Assembly: GCA_003342815.1 (NCBI GenBank)
Contig: PTEX01000015.1
Span: 5,387,151-5,451,150, forward strand
Origin: Eudromia elegans
Taxonomy: Eukaryota > Chordata > Aves > Tinamiformes > Tinamidae
Direction: 5' to 3'
Length of the DNA stretch: 64,000 nt
A model generated the notes under the pieces. The model was given only the letters and a program-made list of their open reading frames with translations. It did not search any database and had not been told where the DNA came from. Position numbers and translations under genes: made by a program. Shown here one piece after another: positions 37,901 through 51,324 of this stretch. Every line of letters begins with the position of its first letter. Within the stretch, counting starts at the first letter, position 1.

Positions 37901-40900
37901 GTCAATCCTGCAAGCGTATCGTGCCAAGCGGTGAACACATGAACACGCAGCAGAAGGTTTGGACTGCTCTACCCTAGCAAGTCTAGGGGGATTTAGGAGG
38001 TTCAGATAGGAGCACATTTTACATCAGCCCAGTCTCAGGGACAGGGCAGAAACTACTGTGTGCAAAATGCAGAGAGGGAAACTTTGGTGAAGAAACTGCT
38101 CTCAGTATGAACTCCCCAAGAATTTCTGGTGATGAGCTAAAGAAGCCAATTTAGATGTGGAAGGAAACAGTCAGCTACTTTTTCAGTGATAATATTAAGT
38201 CAAAAAGGGAAAGCTTTTTCTTTTTCTTGGATAATGCTGTTGTTAGCAGGCACAGTGAGGAAGCATTCCCTTTGCCATGGGCAGAAGCCACCATCTCCGT
38301 CCTAAGTTTCATGTCTTCGTGAATTAGGCTTCTGCCCAAGATCACACGGCTCATCCCACTGCAGGAGTGTTTCTCTCCTCGCTGACTGACTGTAAGAGAG
38401 CCTAAATAAACTACTAAAATGAGCATGGTAAATCAAAGCACTGACCATTTACGTTAAGCAGCTAAAATAAGCAGTGTGCATTCCTTTTGACTAATACCCA
38501 ACCTGAGTGGGTAGTAGCTGTGAACATTGACACTTTTCGCTCCTCAGATAGGAGCTGGGCTCTGGTTTTGAGCCCGGAGCATCTTCAGACTCGGCAAAGG
38601 CTCAGACATCCCGCGGGGTTCAGCACACGAGCATCGAGACACAGAAACCACAGAACAGAAACACTGAGAAGAATAAACACTCTCGGTGCATAAACAAGTT
38701 ACTGGCCACAGAGATAGGAGGATGCTTTAAGCAGATATTGCGTTGCTGTAGGGATGGTTCTTGGATGTTTCCTGCAGTGTGTGAGGAATCGAAAGGAAAC
38801 GCCAAAATGCAGATTGGTTTGTTTATTTATTTGTTTTAGGGGCTGCTGTAGTGCTCTGTGCACAAAGGAAGTATTTCCTGAGTGGTGCCAATCAATAAAT
38901 GATGAATTGCTCTGGGCACATCTCAATCACAGGAACTGTGCTAATCCTACAGGAAGCTTTTGCTTTAGGATAGGCACACACAAGCTGCACACACAAACTG
39001 CAAGGGATCTGTATAGAAAGGCAGGGAGGGGGAGGCATGAAACAGAGAGCAAAAATAGTAATAGATCTGGCAGAATATCAAAAAAAAAAAAAAAGAAAAA
39101 AAAGGAGAGGAAATCTGAGAGAGAGAGAGATATCAAGTGAAAACAAGATAGAAATAAGTGGAAATAACCTGGGACGTCATCTGGAATGGAATAAGGAGAA
39201 AAAATTGATGGAAGAAGAAAGAGAAAAAACTTAAGTTAACTTGTTTTGGTCCATTTTCAGAGGGTAGGACCAACGAACTCATAGATTTATTGCTAGTCCA
39301 CCTTCACTATTCATCCAGTGTCAGACTGTGATGATAAACACAGGAAGGAAAAGGTTTGCCTCTGATTAGAGTAATAAAGACAGCAGAAAAGACTACCTGC
39401 ACCTGAAGCTTACTAAAGGTTCTGGGTAAGGTAGATTAGTGAGTGGAATAAGTGGTCAGAGGTACGTGGGAAGTATTGTTTATTTCTGAACTTTGTGTAC
39501 CACCAGTATAGTGTACACAGGGCCACTTCATAGACTTGGGAAACGCTCTAAAATGCCCAAAGCTAAAGGTTTGGGGATCGCTTCCTTCACCACTACTGAA
39601 ATCTCAGCTCGGTGCCATTGGTTTAACGAGTGGCTGGCTGCAGAGGGTGCCTTCCACCAGAACAGCAACTTCCTCCTGTTCATTCCCCACCGATGGGCAC
39701 CCGCCGAGTGGACGAGAGCCACGTAAGTGCAGTTCCCTTATGGAACCGTGGCCCGTAGCTAGGCTGCTCGCAGGCTGCCTTGCGTGCAAGTCCTTCCCCT
39801 GCCTGCCTCGCAGATGGTTGGAGCAACAGTAGCATCCAGTGGCCAGAACGTTAATTACATCACACGAGGGCTTTGCACACTGGCTGTGTCCTCTGCCCGA
39901 GTGGTGTTGGCAACAATAATAAAAGCAGATGAGAACAGCCCTTGGAAAGTGAGCACTACATTGCATTGCAAAAAGATAAACTGGGAGGCATTAACACTCA
40001 TATGTGAGTCTTCCTGAGGTATGTTCCTGGCTGTGCCCGGTAGGACAACCCATTGCACTGGCTTTTAGATCTGTAGATGAGAAAATTGGGACCTTCCAGC
40101 CCCGCTGACCTAGGACACAGAGGCCTGTGGCAGCCAGTGGGGTTGGAGGGCGGGCAGGAGGAGGATGAGGTGCACAAGGATGCACAGGGGCTTTGAGGAC
40201 AGTCTGGGGGCACATCCCCGCCACCCCCTCTCCACACACACAGACACGCTCCTTATCTCCACCTGGTCAGAAAACCTGAATCTCACATGGGGACACAGGT
40301 GCTAAGGAGGGAGTGGGGAGCAGACTGTCCTCTCAGGGGAAAAGAAGACCTTGAAGAAGAGGTAGTTAGACCAGGATATCAGAAATTTAGCAGGTGTTAA
40401 TTACAATCCAACACCTAGGGCTAGCTTTATTCCTGGAACTGCAATAAAAAAAAATAATAATCATAAAAATCCCTGCAGCTTCCAGCACCCCTGTGCTGTG
40501 CCGGCCCCAGGGCCGCAGAACTCGGAGCAGACCCGCTGCGGCCCCGGGGCGCTCGGGCTGCACGCAGGGCTCTGCCTTCACCCAGCCCGTTTCGCTCCAG
40601 GCGGGCGCCGCTGCCTCCCGACCTGGTGGCCACGAAGCCTCGCAGGGGCAGTTAATGATTCTCCAGCCCCTTGTGCCCCTCTCTGCTCCCGCACAAACAT
40701 CAGCCAGGGTGGAAGGGATCGTGGCTGTCTCTTCCCCTTCCCTCCTCTTTTCTTTTTTAACTACCAAGAGGTCGACTGCAGAGATTTTGTGCCTCTCCTG
40801 CAGAACGGGGCTTGCCAAAGCGCTGGAGCGAGGATTGCCCCCTCACCACCCCTCCTGCCCCGTGTGCCTCCTCCCATGGGGTTAGAGATGTGGAGATGTG

Positions 40901-41380
40901 GCTGCACCGCCACGGGTTCCCGTGAGTCCATCCCGTTCTCCCACCGCAACCCACAAAACCTGCTGCTGGATCGTGGGGAAACAACGTATTTTTCCTCTTC
41001 TCTCCGAGGCTGAGACTGAAATACCTGGGAACTGGAGCACTACGTGGGAGCTCCCAGCGGAGAGGTCAAGGCGGCCGCTTGGGACACGATATTGAGCATT
41101 TACTCTAAGAGCAAGAGCCCATGCTTGGAATAGGCAGCCGGGAGCCTCGTTCACTCCATCAAATCACACCTGGCGGTGCTCAGCACGAGGTGCACGAACC
41201 CCCGTGGTGCCTGCCGCCTTTTGGGTGCGTATTGAACAGGGAATATTGGGGCACAGGTCAGGGTACGTTTATTATCCACATGTAGGTTGTTGTGTGCATG
41301 CCCTATGGATCCTGCTTTGGAAATGGCTGAAAATATGTTTAAACAGAACAGAACTTTAGTAACTCCCTAGTGCAAACACC
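28927..41380. other. Intergenic DNA upstream of TPD52
   Basis: About 12.5 kb without a recognisable gene or transposon. Simple A-rich or GA tracts occur near 33.11-33.14 kb and 39.08-39.13 kb. An ATTA-rich cluster at 31302-31345 might be regulatory. Open frames are short and unrelated to any family I know. Confidence 0.55.
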
Positions 41381-41690
41381 AAAAGAACAAGCAGCAGTGA
41401 CTGTGCTCGCACCGATAACGTGTGGAACGGCGGAAACGCAGGTGTTTAAATGGACGGGCAGAAGCGGTTCACCCCGCGCAGGGGAGGTGGAGGGGGCTCG
41501 CAGCTGCAGGCGGCACGGGGCTCTCCGGGCCTGGAGCTGCGCAGGACAACAGCCCCCGCGCGCCGGCTCCCTCCAGGTGCTCTAGTTTCTATGGCAACGA
41601 AGATAGAGATGACACCGCGTCCGGTGCTGGGAAGCGGCGTCCCAGCGGTGCTGCCGCGGCCCTGGGGGACCCTGGAGGCGGGGAGTCCTT
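41381..41690. promoter_or_regulatory. GC-rich pocket with an X-box-like (RFX) site
   Basis: A small GC/CpG-rich patch in otherwise plain intergenic DNA carries GTTTCTATGGCAAC at 41585-41598. The right half-site GGCAAC is a perfect RFX half and the left half GTTTCT is a partial match, with the usual AT spacer. It could be a distal enhancer or an orphan promoter; the motif is the only evidence. Confidence 0.3.
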
Positions 41691-43454
41691 TTCAGATATT
41701 CCTGTCAGGTTTGTGGGTGCAGGAAAGCCGCCTGGCACCAGCATCTGGTGTCTAATGGGCCCCGCAGCAGTTGCCTGCTTATTTTGTTTGCTTTTGGCAG
41801 AGGCTGTGCTCCTTCTGAGGGCCTGGGTCTAGACGCTTAATTAGCAGGATAAGGGTGGGAGGTCTAAGACATCTGCTGGGTGAGAATTGCTCATGAAGAT
41901 GAGAAAATGGGTGTTAGACAGCTGAACCCGGCACGCCTTCCTGCCTGTGAGGCACCACGCTCGAACCACGCGAAAGGCAGCGAGGAACGCGCACTCACAA
42001 GCTGCCCTCAGCGCCAAGCACGGCGGGGAGCTGCTCTTGGTCAGGGCTCTGGCCAGGCTCCTCTTCGGACCTAGCCAAAAGGGAGACAGGAAGAGCGAGG
42101 AGACCGCCTTGCTAAGCGTCTCCCCACCTGAAACACCGCTTCCCTCCCTGGCTGGGGTCAGATTCCCGTCCTTCCCATCCTGTTTTGCTGGAGTTTGAGA
42201 TCTGTGCCCTGCGACGGGCTCTTCACTTGCATTTCTCCTGTTGCCAAAATAAGGCCCACAGTAAACCCGGTGCCACACAGGAAAGGCTCCGCAGTCAAAA
42301 GCCTTTTAGCACAAACGACTTCTGAAGACTCTTGCAGATAACAAAGCAGCCCAGACTCCCTATGTCAATTCCCAGCGGAGACGAGCAGCCCAGTTCACAG
42401 CGCTCTGGTCAGCAAACTCATCCCAAGGTCGTTGGGGTAGAGGGAGGTGTGGGTGTTGGGGCAGGTTTGTTTCGCCTTTCCCAGCTGCTCCCTTCCTCCT
42501 TTCTGCCTTTGAGTGCCTCGTCTCCAGCCAAGATAAAGCGGTATTCCCTCATGCCCAAGTCCTGCGAGGGCTGGGAGCACTGGTTTGATCCCGCAACGCG
42601 GCCGGGGGCCTTGAGCCATCCCAGGCACTTCCCAATGGAATCAGACGGGACGTGCTGGTGCAAAGCGATAGAGGAAAACGACTGGTAGCCAAACAGAACG
42701 CTGTGGTTTACAGGTGCCGGATACCCGTGTCCACTCTCTCCAGCACAAAGTTCTTCTCCGACCCAGTAACAACGCAGCCTGCCGCGAGCTCTGCGGCCCC
42801 GCTGCTGCGAGGACGCGTGTGCTGGCCGAACACCCCTCTCCCTCCGGAGCACCAGAGCGCTGCCCGCTCCAAAGAGCGCCTGGAGACCGGCCCCAGGCCT
42901 GCAGATGGAGCAGCAGAGCCGCTACCTGCAGCGTGGGAGCTCCGTGCCTCCTTCCAACCCCCACGCAGGGGAATGCAGCCGCCACAGCAGCCCCGCGGCC
43001 CGAGGGCAGCCGCGCTCTGCTGAGGAACCGGGCACAGCCAACACTAAAGACAGAAGAAACGGAGAGGAGAAACGCCGTCTGCAGCTGTTACAAATGCTTT
43101 CCAAAAGCCAATCCTTTATCTCCAAGCCTTGGAAGTAACCTTTTAATTTTGCAGGCTTTAGCACCGTCCCCAAAGCAGCCATGGGAATGGGACATGGAGG
43201 ATTTGTTCCTGCTTGTGATTCAGCGTCGCGGGCAGAGCTTCAAAACCCGTGCCCAGGGACCGAGTGCCAGGGCAGGCGTATTCTGCTTGCAGAGCTGGTT
43301 TAGCTAGACTGGCAGAAGCTCGGGGACCTGCTCCTAGGGCTCAGATTTGGGTGTCAGTTCTCTGCAAAGACATTCCCTCGAGAAAGCAAGCTCCATAGTG
43401 CAGGTTAAGCCTGTTGCTTTTACTCTTATGGGCAGACAGCTCTCAACTCTTTTT

Positions 43455-43487
43455 TAAATGTACATTAAATGTACATTAAATGTACAT
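43455..43487. repeat. Three copies of an 11-bp near-palindromic unit
   Basis: The unit taaatgtacat is repeated three times without mismatch. Each copy is centred on the self-complementary atgtacat. Confidence 0.95.
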
Positions 43488-43775
43488 TTAAAAGGTTTCC
43501 ATGACCTTTTGTTTTTCAGTTCCCATATTTATCATAGAAAAAAAATGAGGGTGTAGGGAAACTATGGCAGAAGCTGCTATAAGCATGGGTGGTATGGAAA
43601 ACTCAAAGGGGGAACAAATTTTTCTTGACGTGAAAATGGCATCAAATGAGGCAAAAAAGATCAAAGCAGAGGAAAATATTTCCACAGTTAAGCTGTGGAA
43701 CTCCTTGTCACAGAACACTCAGAACACAGAACACAGAACGCCAGCAGTTCATAGAAGTTCAAAATGCAATTGCAC

Positions 43776-43795
43776 TAAATAAATAAGTAAGTAAG

Positions 43796-43842
<47 letters not shown>

Positions 43843-43853
43843 ATGAGTGAGTG
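43776..43853. repeat. AAAT tetranucleotide microsatellite
   Basis: About 19 tetranucleotide units, mostly AAAT with AAGT and GAGT variants at the ends. Confidence 0.95.
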
Positions 43854-46006
43854 ATTTCCCCAAGCAGTGTCAAATGTGAATGGTCACTCTAAGTTAGTCC
43901 CAAGCTAGAGATGGCTGCAGGCCAGGAAAACACTTTGGTGCAGCATCTCTGTATTTTTTCCTGTTCTCACATTTTTCCCTAGGTATCTGCCCAAATCTCT
44001 GCTTTACAAACTCTCTCCTCCCCTCCTTCACCTCCCCGCTGCGCAGCCCGGAGAAAGGCTGGGTCACAGCTCTGCACAATAGAGGATGGGCACTGGGAAT
44101 TCCTTACGTTTCCTTCTTTTTATTCCCCAATTAATGACCCAAATGTCCTAATTTCCTGGAATAGACAGCCGTGAATCCCGATAATTTAGAAAATTTATTT
44201 TTGAGGGGTAGGAGTGACCCTGGAGGTCACTGCACCCTTTCCCCCTTAGTCAGGGACACTCAGCCCGCTGGGGCCGGGCAGCTGGTTGGTGGTGGGCGCC
44301 GGGTGCTGCCCGCATGGCACTGCTGGGACCAGGCACGTTCCCGGAGCACATTCCCAGGGCACATCCCCGGAGCACCTCCCTGGAGCCGAGCAACATCGCA
44401 CTCAGATATTAGAATTTACCTCTGAAACACAACGGAGGGGAGGAACCTCAAAGACGCTGATGAAGTCCCCTGCACAACCCCCAGCCCTCAAATTACCCCA
44501 CCCAGGTCGATAGCTGCATTCATGAACATTGCTGTCGTCTGAGTCGGCTGGGATATTTCCAGGGCCATCCTTTCTTTTTCTTTTCTTTTTTTTTTTCTTT
44601 TTTTTCTTCCAAGTAACAGATGTAGATATAGATTTTGTTTGCTTAAACAACCCCATCCAACCAACAACATTTATTTCACAGTTTTGGAATGCTATAGGAT
44701 GTGCTCCAAATCTAATGTTTTCTTTAAAGCTCAGCTTCCAGAAATTACTTAGTTCTGAGGAATTTAAGTTTTCGCTTTATACTAAGATTTTAAAGACAAT
44801 TTTCCTCCATATTCGAGAGAGAAAGCCTCAAAATACAAAGCCTCAACCCCTAGAGCTTTTATTTCTTTAATTGCATGCTCAGAAGAAGACCCAATTTTCT
44901 AGCTCTCCAGATTGATAGGCCAATCACTGGGAACAAAATTTAAGGGCTTTGGGGTTCAGCTGCAGGGTACTTGAACTTAAAACAAAAGCATTTGCCAGTT
45001 CTGATTGAAAATGATTTTATACTTTTCCAACAGTTCTTATTCAAAATAATAAAACTAAGAAATGTTGTATGAAATAGTGAAGGAAAACATACAGCCTGTT
45101 TAAGTGTGCCCAACAGTCCGTGATATAATTCTTAGAATATGTATTCCTAAGCACTGAATGTCATTCCAAACCAATAAATCTCAGTAAGCTCTGCCATTAT
45201 ATGGGACAATATTTTCCTTTTCTGGAGAATACTATCGAAATCTTTTTAATCGGGCCTTCTTTGGAAAGCCTCTTGAGCAGTTTCAGCTCAGTCCTGCATA
45301 CTCACCCAGCAGGGCTCAGCTCCTTTTGCAAAGGAAGTACTCGAAAAAAAGTACTCGAAAGGAAGTACTTGCAAAGGGAAGAACTTCCCTGTTTCAGCCA
45401 GCATCATTTCCCAGAAGTGTTTACTGGGAAAAATAAATAAAAATAAAAATAAAAAGGATTCAGTTTATGGCAGTGGGTTCCATTTAAGTATGTATTTTTA
45501 AACTGTTAAAATTGTTTGCTTTGCATGGGTAAGCATTGCATGGTGTGTGTATTGAAAAGCAGAAAAAAAGACACCAAAATAACAATCATGTGTTCCTAAT
45601 AATATAAGCAGTAGTAGAGGAGAAAAATAGTAAATTAAAATAGGTCCAAAATATTAGGGCAGAATTAGGATGATTAACCAGAAGAAATATCAACAAGAGA
45701 TACGAGCTGCTCTAACGCCCCAAGCAGCCAGCAGCTTAACAGGCTGGGCTTCACATGAAAGAGAAGGCAGGAGAAAACAGAACTGAATTTCTTTTCCTTT
45801 GAAACACTTCCAGTAAAGGTGACTCCCTGAATTTGTCTGCCAGAGATAAGAAAGTATTTAGTGAGCTAATTCACCCACCCTTCCCATGACAGCCGTGGCA
45901 GTGTAAGATTTCCATAGCTGGCTGTAAAGGCGTCTCCGACCCCAGGAGCTGGGAGGCTGGCCTGCCCTGGGAATGCACGGGGGCCACATTCCTGCCTCCC
46001 GGCGCT

Positions 46007-46290
46007 ATGAGGAGCCCCGTGGCCATGGAAGAGCCCTATGGCCATGGAGGAGCCCCAGCACTGCAGAGACCCATTGCAATGAGAAGAAGGTCCATGGCCC
46101 CAGAGGTGCCCCATGGCCATGAGCAGTCTTACAATATGCAGAGGAGCCCTGGGGACATAGAAGAGCCCCAGGGCTGCAGAAGTGCCTATTGCAAGGAGAG
46201 GACCCATGGCCATGAGCAACCCCATGGCTGTGAGGAGCCTCACACTGCAGAGGATCCCCATGGCTGCAGAGGAGCCCCACTGCAATGAGA
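46007..46290. repeat. Degenerate minisatellite of gaggagcccc-atggccatg units
   Basis: Loosely repeated units of roughly 20 bases built from gaggagcccc, atggccatgg and ctgcag words fill about 280 bases. Units vary in length and sequence, so the array is old or was built by slippage. It stays open on both strands (93 codons plus, over 120 minus), giving His/Gly/Glu/Pro-rich translations. These have no known family and are best read as repeat artefacts. Confidence 0.75.
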
Positions 46291-49200
46291 AGGCCCATTG
46301 AGAACTTGCAAGAGCAAAACCCTGCAGACAAAGAGAAACCGAGAGAGGCAGGGACACACTGAAGAAGCAAAGGAGCTAAAGCATCGTCAGGATAAACCCT
46401 CCTCCAGCACCCATGTTAGCACCAGGTAGCTGGAAAAGTAGTGATTTTCTCCCAGGAGCACCAAGGAAGATGGAAGTGCCCCTGGGAGCCAAGCAACATG
46501 TGCACACATGCTGATTTCATTCCGGATTCAGGAAGGGTTAACTTCTCCGTGTGATACATTCACAAGGATTGGAAAAATATGCACATCAAAAAATAAAAGT
46601 AAAAAATTATGCTAAAAACAGCAAAAGAATTAAAAAGCTTGGAGACGATGAAAGGAAAAAGTTGCCCTGAGCCGCCCACCCCCAGCCCTCTCTGTGCCTG
46701 CCTTCCAAATAGCAAAGCTTGCACTGAAGGGAGAGGAGGGATTTTGACACTTATTCCTGCAGAGCTCTCTGTTTTGACACTTTCATGACTCCTCCTCAAA
46801 AGAGGGTCTGGATGTCTCAGAAGAGTTTGCTCCAGGATCATGGACAGCAAGTCAAAATTTTATTTCCTTAAAGAATATATATTAAAAAAAAAATCTGCTC
46901 TTTTCTATCTCTTTTCCCTTGTCTGAATTTTTCTGCTCTTCGATCAGTTGCACCTCAGCTCTAGGTATTTTTTTCGTCTAAACAGCACCCTTTCCTGGGT
47001 TATTTTTTCCTAAAACCACAGTATTTTTTTATCTAAACAAAAGTCATCTGCCTCTCTGGGAAAGATTAGTAAAGATGCAGGTTAATTTATTAAAAGCTCT
47101 ATTTCATTGGGATGGCTGACGCCAGTTTCCCCACCAAAGCATACAGGCAGGATAACTTTTATTGCTGTTGTGTAAGGCTACCCTGAACTGTTTGCAATGT
47201 AACTATGTCAATTAATATGTTAATATGTTGGATTTGCTTTAGCTTTGCACTTTCAGCCGCAGCCAAGGAGGTAAAGTGCTGATCATCAAGCCCTATTTCA
47301 TCTACAAATCTTGTCAAGCAGTTGTTTCTATCAGCTTTTCCCTTCCCCTCTCCCGGTACTCCATCTTAAAGGTGGCAATTACAAAAAGAGAAACCTTTAG
47401 AAATATTATGAATACAGAGCCCTGGTTCCCTTTGGAAAGCAGAGGGGAAGGTTGAAGAAGAGGTAAGTCACAGTCCACAGCTTGTCAAGCTAAGGGGTGC
47501 TCAGGTTTTAAAACCTCAGATGTGGGATGTGGGTTAAAGGCTGACTTGTTTGACCTGTGGCTTCCATGAAACTAGATTTAGAGTGGAAGCTGAGCTGTAT
47601 TTTTCACGAGAACTTCCCCTCTTCCAGTTCTCTGAAGCTAAAGAGATCCTCTTGTAAGCCTGTGTTTGCTGGGGCTTTGGGCCTGGCACATGATTTGACT
47701 TTATCTGCTGGTGTGGGTTTTATCTTCTGTTTGTGCAGCGTTTTGATGGCTTTGACTTTGTGACTTTTGGGACCCTGGAGTGCTGCAGCAGCAGATGGGC
47801 ACCATGACGTTTTTATTAGAAGGCCTTGCCAGCTCGGCTGTTAATTCAAACCTTTCTAAGGGCTGAACTGTAGGCCTAGCAACTGAAATGGGCATCCAGT
47901 GCATTCTCATTTCTATGGGTCAAACCAAGACGACAAATCCCACACCTCCTCCTCGGGGTCAAACCGTGCCTTTGAGAACAAAGCCAGAGTCACATCCCTT
48001 TAGGAACAGGTAAGTCCTACGTAAGGGTGTAGAATGGGTTCACCCATATGAGCACCCAAGCACTAGAGCCTGGCACTTTGTTTGCAGATCCCTGTGCATG
48101 GGATCCTGGGTCTTTGTAGGGCATTTCCTACATCATCCTACCCAAGGCCTGTGAAGGAGGTGCTGGACCAGGACTGCACAAGGATATGCACAGTCCCTTG
48201 CTGGTCTGGTGTAAATGACCAACTTCAAGCTGGTTTTATGCACACTTTGTTCATTGGAAATTCCCTTTCTAAGCAGGATCCCAGGCACGCCTGAGGGCAC
48301 CATTCGGTGCTTGCCGGAGACTTTGGGCTGAGGGAGCGGAAAGCACTGGATGCCTCCAGCTGCTTGGAGATCCACCCCGAATCCACCCAGTCCTCCTCCG
48401 CAGACCAGCTCCAAGGGGAGCAGTGCAGGTAATGAAGGCCCTGTTCCCCACAGGTGCCCAGCCCAGGACCAGTGCTGACCCTCCAGGTTGTCTGCGAGGG
48501 CACCGTTCCCTTGGCACAACCGCGATGTGCCGCAGGAGCCCTGGGCAGCAAGACACGTTCAGAGGGGTTGTTGGGGCTTTCCTGCCTGCTCTCCAGAGGC
48601 TGCAGAGCCCACCTCTTTGCCTTCACTTCTTCTTTGGCCAAGGCGTGAAGGAAGGTGGCCACTTCTTCCCTCTCCTCTCCCAGAGCAGGACCTCAGAGCT
48701 CCAGCCTGAATCTTCAAAGCATAACTCTCATTTGGGAAGCACAAGCAGAGTGAAAGCACCGTGGAAAATGCCATGGAAGGAAACACGGGTCAGCTAGCAC
48801 TATCCTTACCCGCTATCCAAAAGCAGTGATGTCTGATGACCCTTAAAACTTGAGAAGCATGGAAAGCACAAGCAGAGAATAATAAAATATTCCCAGAATA
48901 TTCTGACATACATTCATTAAATGTCAGCTCTACAATTAAGACATGCCAGGCTGGGGAATGCAGTAAAATCAATTCACTACTAGTTCAGAGAGGAGAATAA
49001 ACTTACCTACTCCCATTGACTCAGCACGAGATTGAAACACAGAAAAGAAAAGAAAGGCCATCCAGGAATGTCCCCAGATACAGTAAAAATGAAATACATT
49101 GTTTGGACACAGCATTTAAAGTGATATTCAAACTGTCTTGTTTTATTTATTCATTTGTATGATTGTTTATTTGTTTGTTTGTTTACCTGTGCAAGTGAGC

Positions 49201-49740
49201 TCTGTAAAGCAAAGATCCAGAAGAACCCTGGAACAATAATGTGATGATAAGGAGGGTAGAAATGGTCAATAAATCGCAATGGATTAACAGCAAGAATAAG
49301 GTTTGGGACCCAGCAGTCACCACATCATGTAAAATCATTTGCTGTGAAACGATCACCTTCCACAGTGCTTCTGACCATCACAGTGAGTGCCAGCTCCATT
49401 GATTCAAGATATGTCTATAATGTTGGGAACTCAAAAGGAAAATGTTTCCATGCTTTGGGAATGTGAATTCTGTTAATGCCTCACTAGCAAATATCACCGC
49501 GGAATATGAGACAAAGCAGCCAGAACCCTGACGAATGCGGAGGTCAGGGTTACTATGACACAGTTACACTGTACCGCGCCACCGTGCAATATGTTGACCC
49601 AGTGTTTAATTTATTTCCTGTTGTTCCTTAATCTTTGGTCTTAGGTTTACCATTGTCTTTCCTGGAATGATTTTTGCCTGTTCTCTTTCAGGTAGACATT
49701 TTAGAAGGAATCTCTGTGCTACGGTATTTCTGAGAGGTTA
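46291..49740. other. Intergenic DNA
   Basis: No gene or interspersed repeat recognised. A TTTA/TTTG run lies at about 49141-49185. Confidence 0.55.
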
Positions 49741-49743
49741 ATG

Positions 49744-49928
49744 GGAGGAGAGGAGAGGAGAGGAGAGGAGAGGAGAGGAGAGGAGAGNNNNNNNNNNNNN
49801 NNNNNNNNNNNNNNNNNNNNNNNNNNNNNNNNNNNNNNNNNNNNNNNNNNNNNNNNNNNNNNNNNNNAGGAGAGGAGAGGAGAGGAGAGGAGAGGAGAGG
49901 AGAGGAGAGGAGAGGAGAGGAGAGGAGA
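49744..49928. repeat. GGAGA pentanucleotide array with an internal gap
   Basis: Perfect (ggaga)n on the plus strand runs from 49744 into 80 Ns (49788-49867) and continues to 49928. The same unit stands on both sides, so the gap is an unresolved part of the array. The true copy number is unknown. Confidence 0.97.
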
Positions 49929-51010
49929 GTGCCTTCTTGTAAAAAGTTGTTATTATGCAACTGGTTGTGTGCCAAAAAATTAAAAACAAAGTTTGGGAAA
50001 AATTCAAAGCACGAGGTGCTATCACTGTTTACCCAGTTACACGATTGAGCGATTAGCAGTTCCCAGCAAAGCGAAGCATTAGCTCTGTTTTCTCACAGTA
50101 TCTTGTTCATTTTAGCATTGTTTGTTCTACTTCTTTTACTTAATTTGCATACTTTCAAAATATCATCCACATTTCAAGGATTTATAGTAACAGCATTTTA
50201 AGCAGATTTGTCTTCAGAAATGCACATTATTAAGGAAACCCAAATAGTGAGATGCAGAAAAAAAGTCGCTGTATAGAAAGTCGAGCTTTCTATGTAATAC
50301 ACCTAAAGAATTTAGGTGCATTGCATAGAAAACAAAAAAATATTAACAAAAAAAAAAAAGGTTTAGAAACCTCAAATGCAGTTTTAATCAAAAAAAGAAA
50401 AAGAAAGAGAAAAAGAAAGCAGTCCGTAGCCATTACTAAACCATTACTAAATGCACTCCTTCATTGCACTGACACCAGCCAAGGAAGCAGAACACTAAAC
50501 CTGAACGCATCATGCAAAGTTTTGGCCATAAAAGGGCTGAATTTGAGCCAGTTGAAATGCACCTGAGAGGAGCCCGGCCTTTGCTTTTAGGGCTATAACT
50601 ACATGACTGGAGTTGACAGGAGATGAAAGTCTGGACATAGCTGCCTTGGGACATCTGTGTGAAAATGAGCAGCTGGTCTTGAGAAGGAACTACCCTGAAC
50701 TGAACCCAGGTAAAACTTCCCAAGTCAAAGCTCATTTATCTCATTTCAAAGTACTATATCATGTGGTCATGACTTCTAATTCTCTTTGGAACAGCTGGGA
50801 TATTCCCAAGCTGGCCATCCATGGCCAAATCACAAGGGTTACATTTATTATATTGAAAGCGAACAGGCATAATACTCTTTTAGAGCATGTTGTATTATGA
50901 ATGATTTATGTCTGTAACAGTTTGCAGAATCACAGACTAAAATATCCCCATATTTGCCTGGAGTTTGTCAGGAGTGCTATGGCAAAGCATATACTTTGTA
51001 CCTTGGCCCC

Positions 51011-51048
51011 TGAAATAACCTGAGCTAGATGAAATAACCTGAGCTAGA
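51011..51048. repeat. Exact 19-bp tandem duplication
   Basis: tgaaataacctgagctaga occurs twice, back to back and without mismatch. Confidence 0.95.
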
Positions 51049-51292
51049 TGACTAAACATGACTATTTAGCATGTATGGCTTTTGTCTGCAGCTTTAAACA
51101 GAGTTTTAACTTCTGCATGTTTTCTGAGTACCGAGATCTTGACAGATCTACAGAGCAAAACGCAAGTGCACCCAAGGAAACCTCTTGCTGACGAGCAGTG
51201 TTGTGAAGAGCCACGGCCCCGTCTGCAATGCCCCAGGTCACACCTGAGGCCCCTCTTTGTGCTGCATGAAGAAGCACTGAACTTATGCACCC

Positions 51293-51324
51293 ACTGGAGA
51301 TCCTAAGCACTGGAGATCCTAAGC
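51293..51324. repeat. Exact 16-bp tandem duplication
   Basis: actggagatcctaagc occurs twice, back to back and without mismatch, about 250 bases from the 19-bp duplication. Confidence 0.95.

Larger units (their letters stand above)
41691..46000. other. Intergenic DNA
   Basis: No gene recognised. It contains the short tandem repeats listed separately, a T-rich run near 44.57-44.61 kb and an AAAT-type run near 45.43-45.46 kb. Confidence 0.55.
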
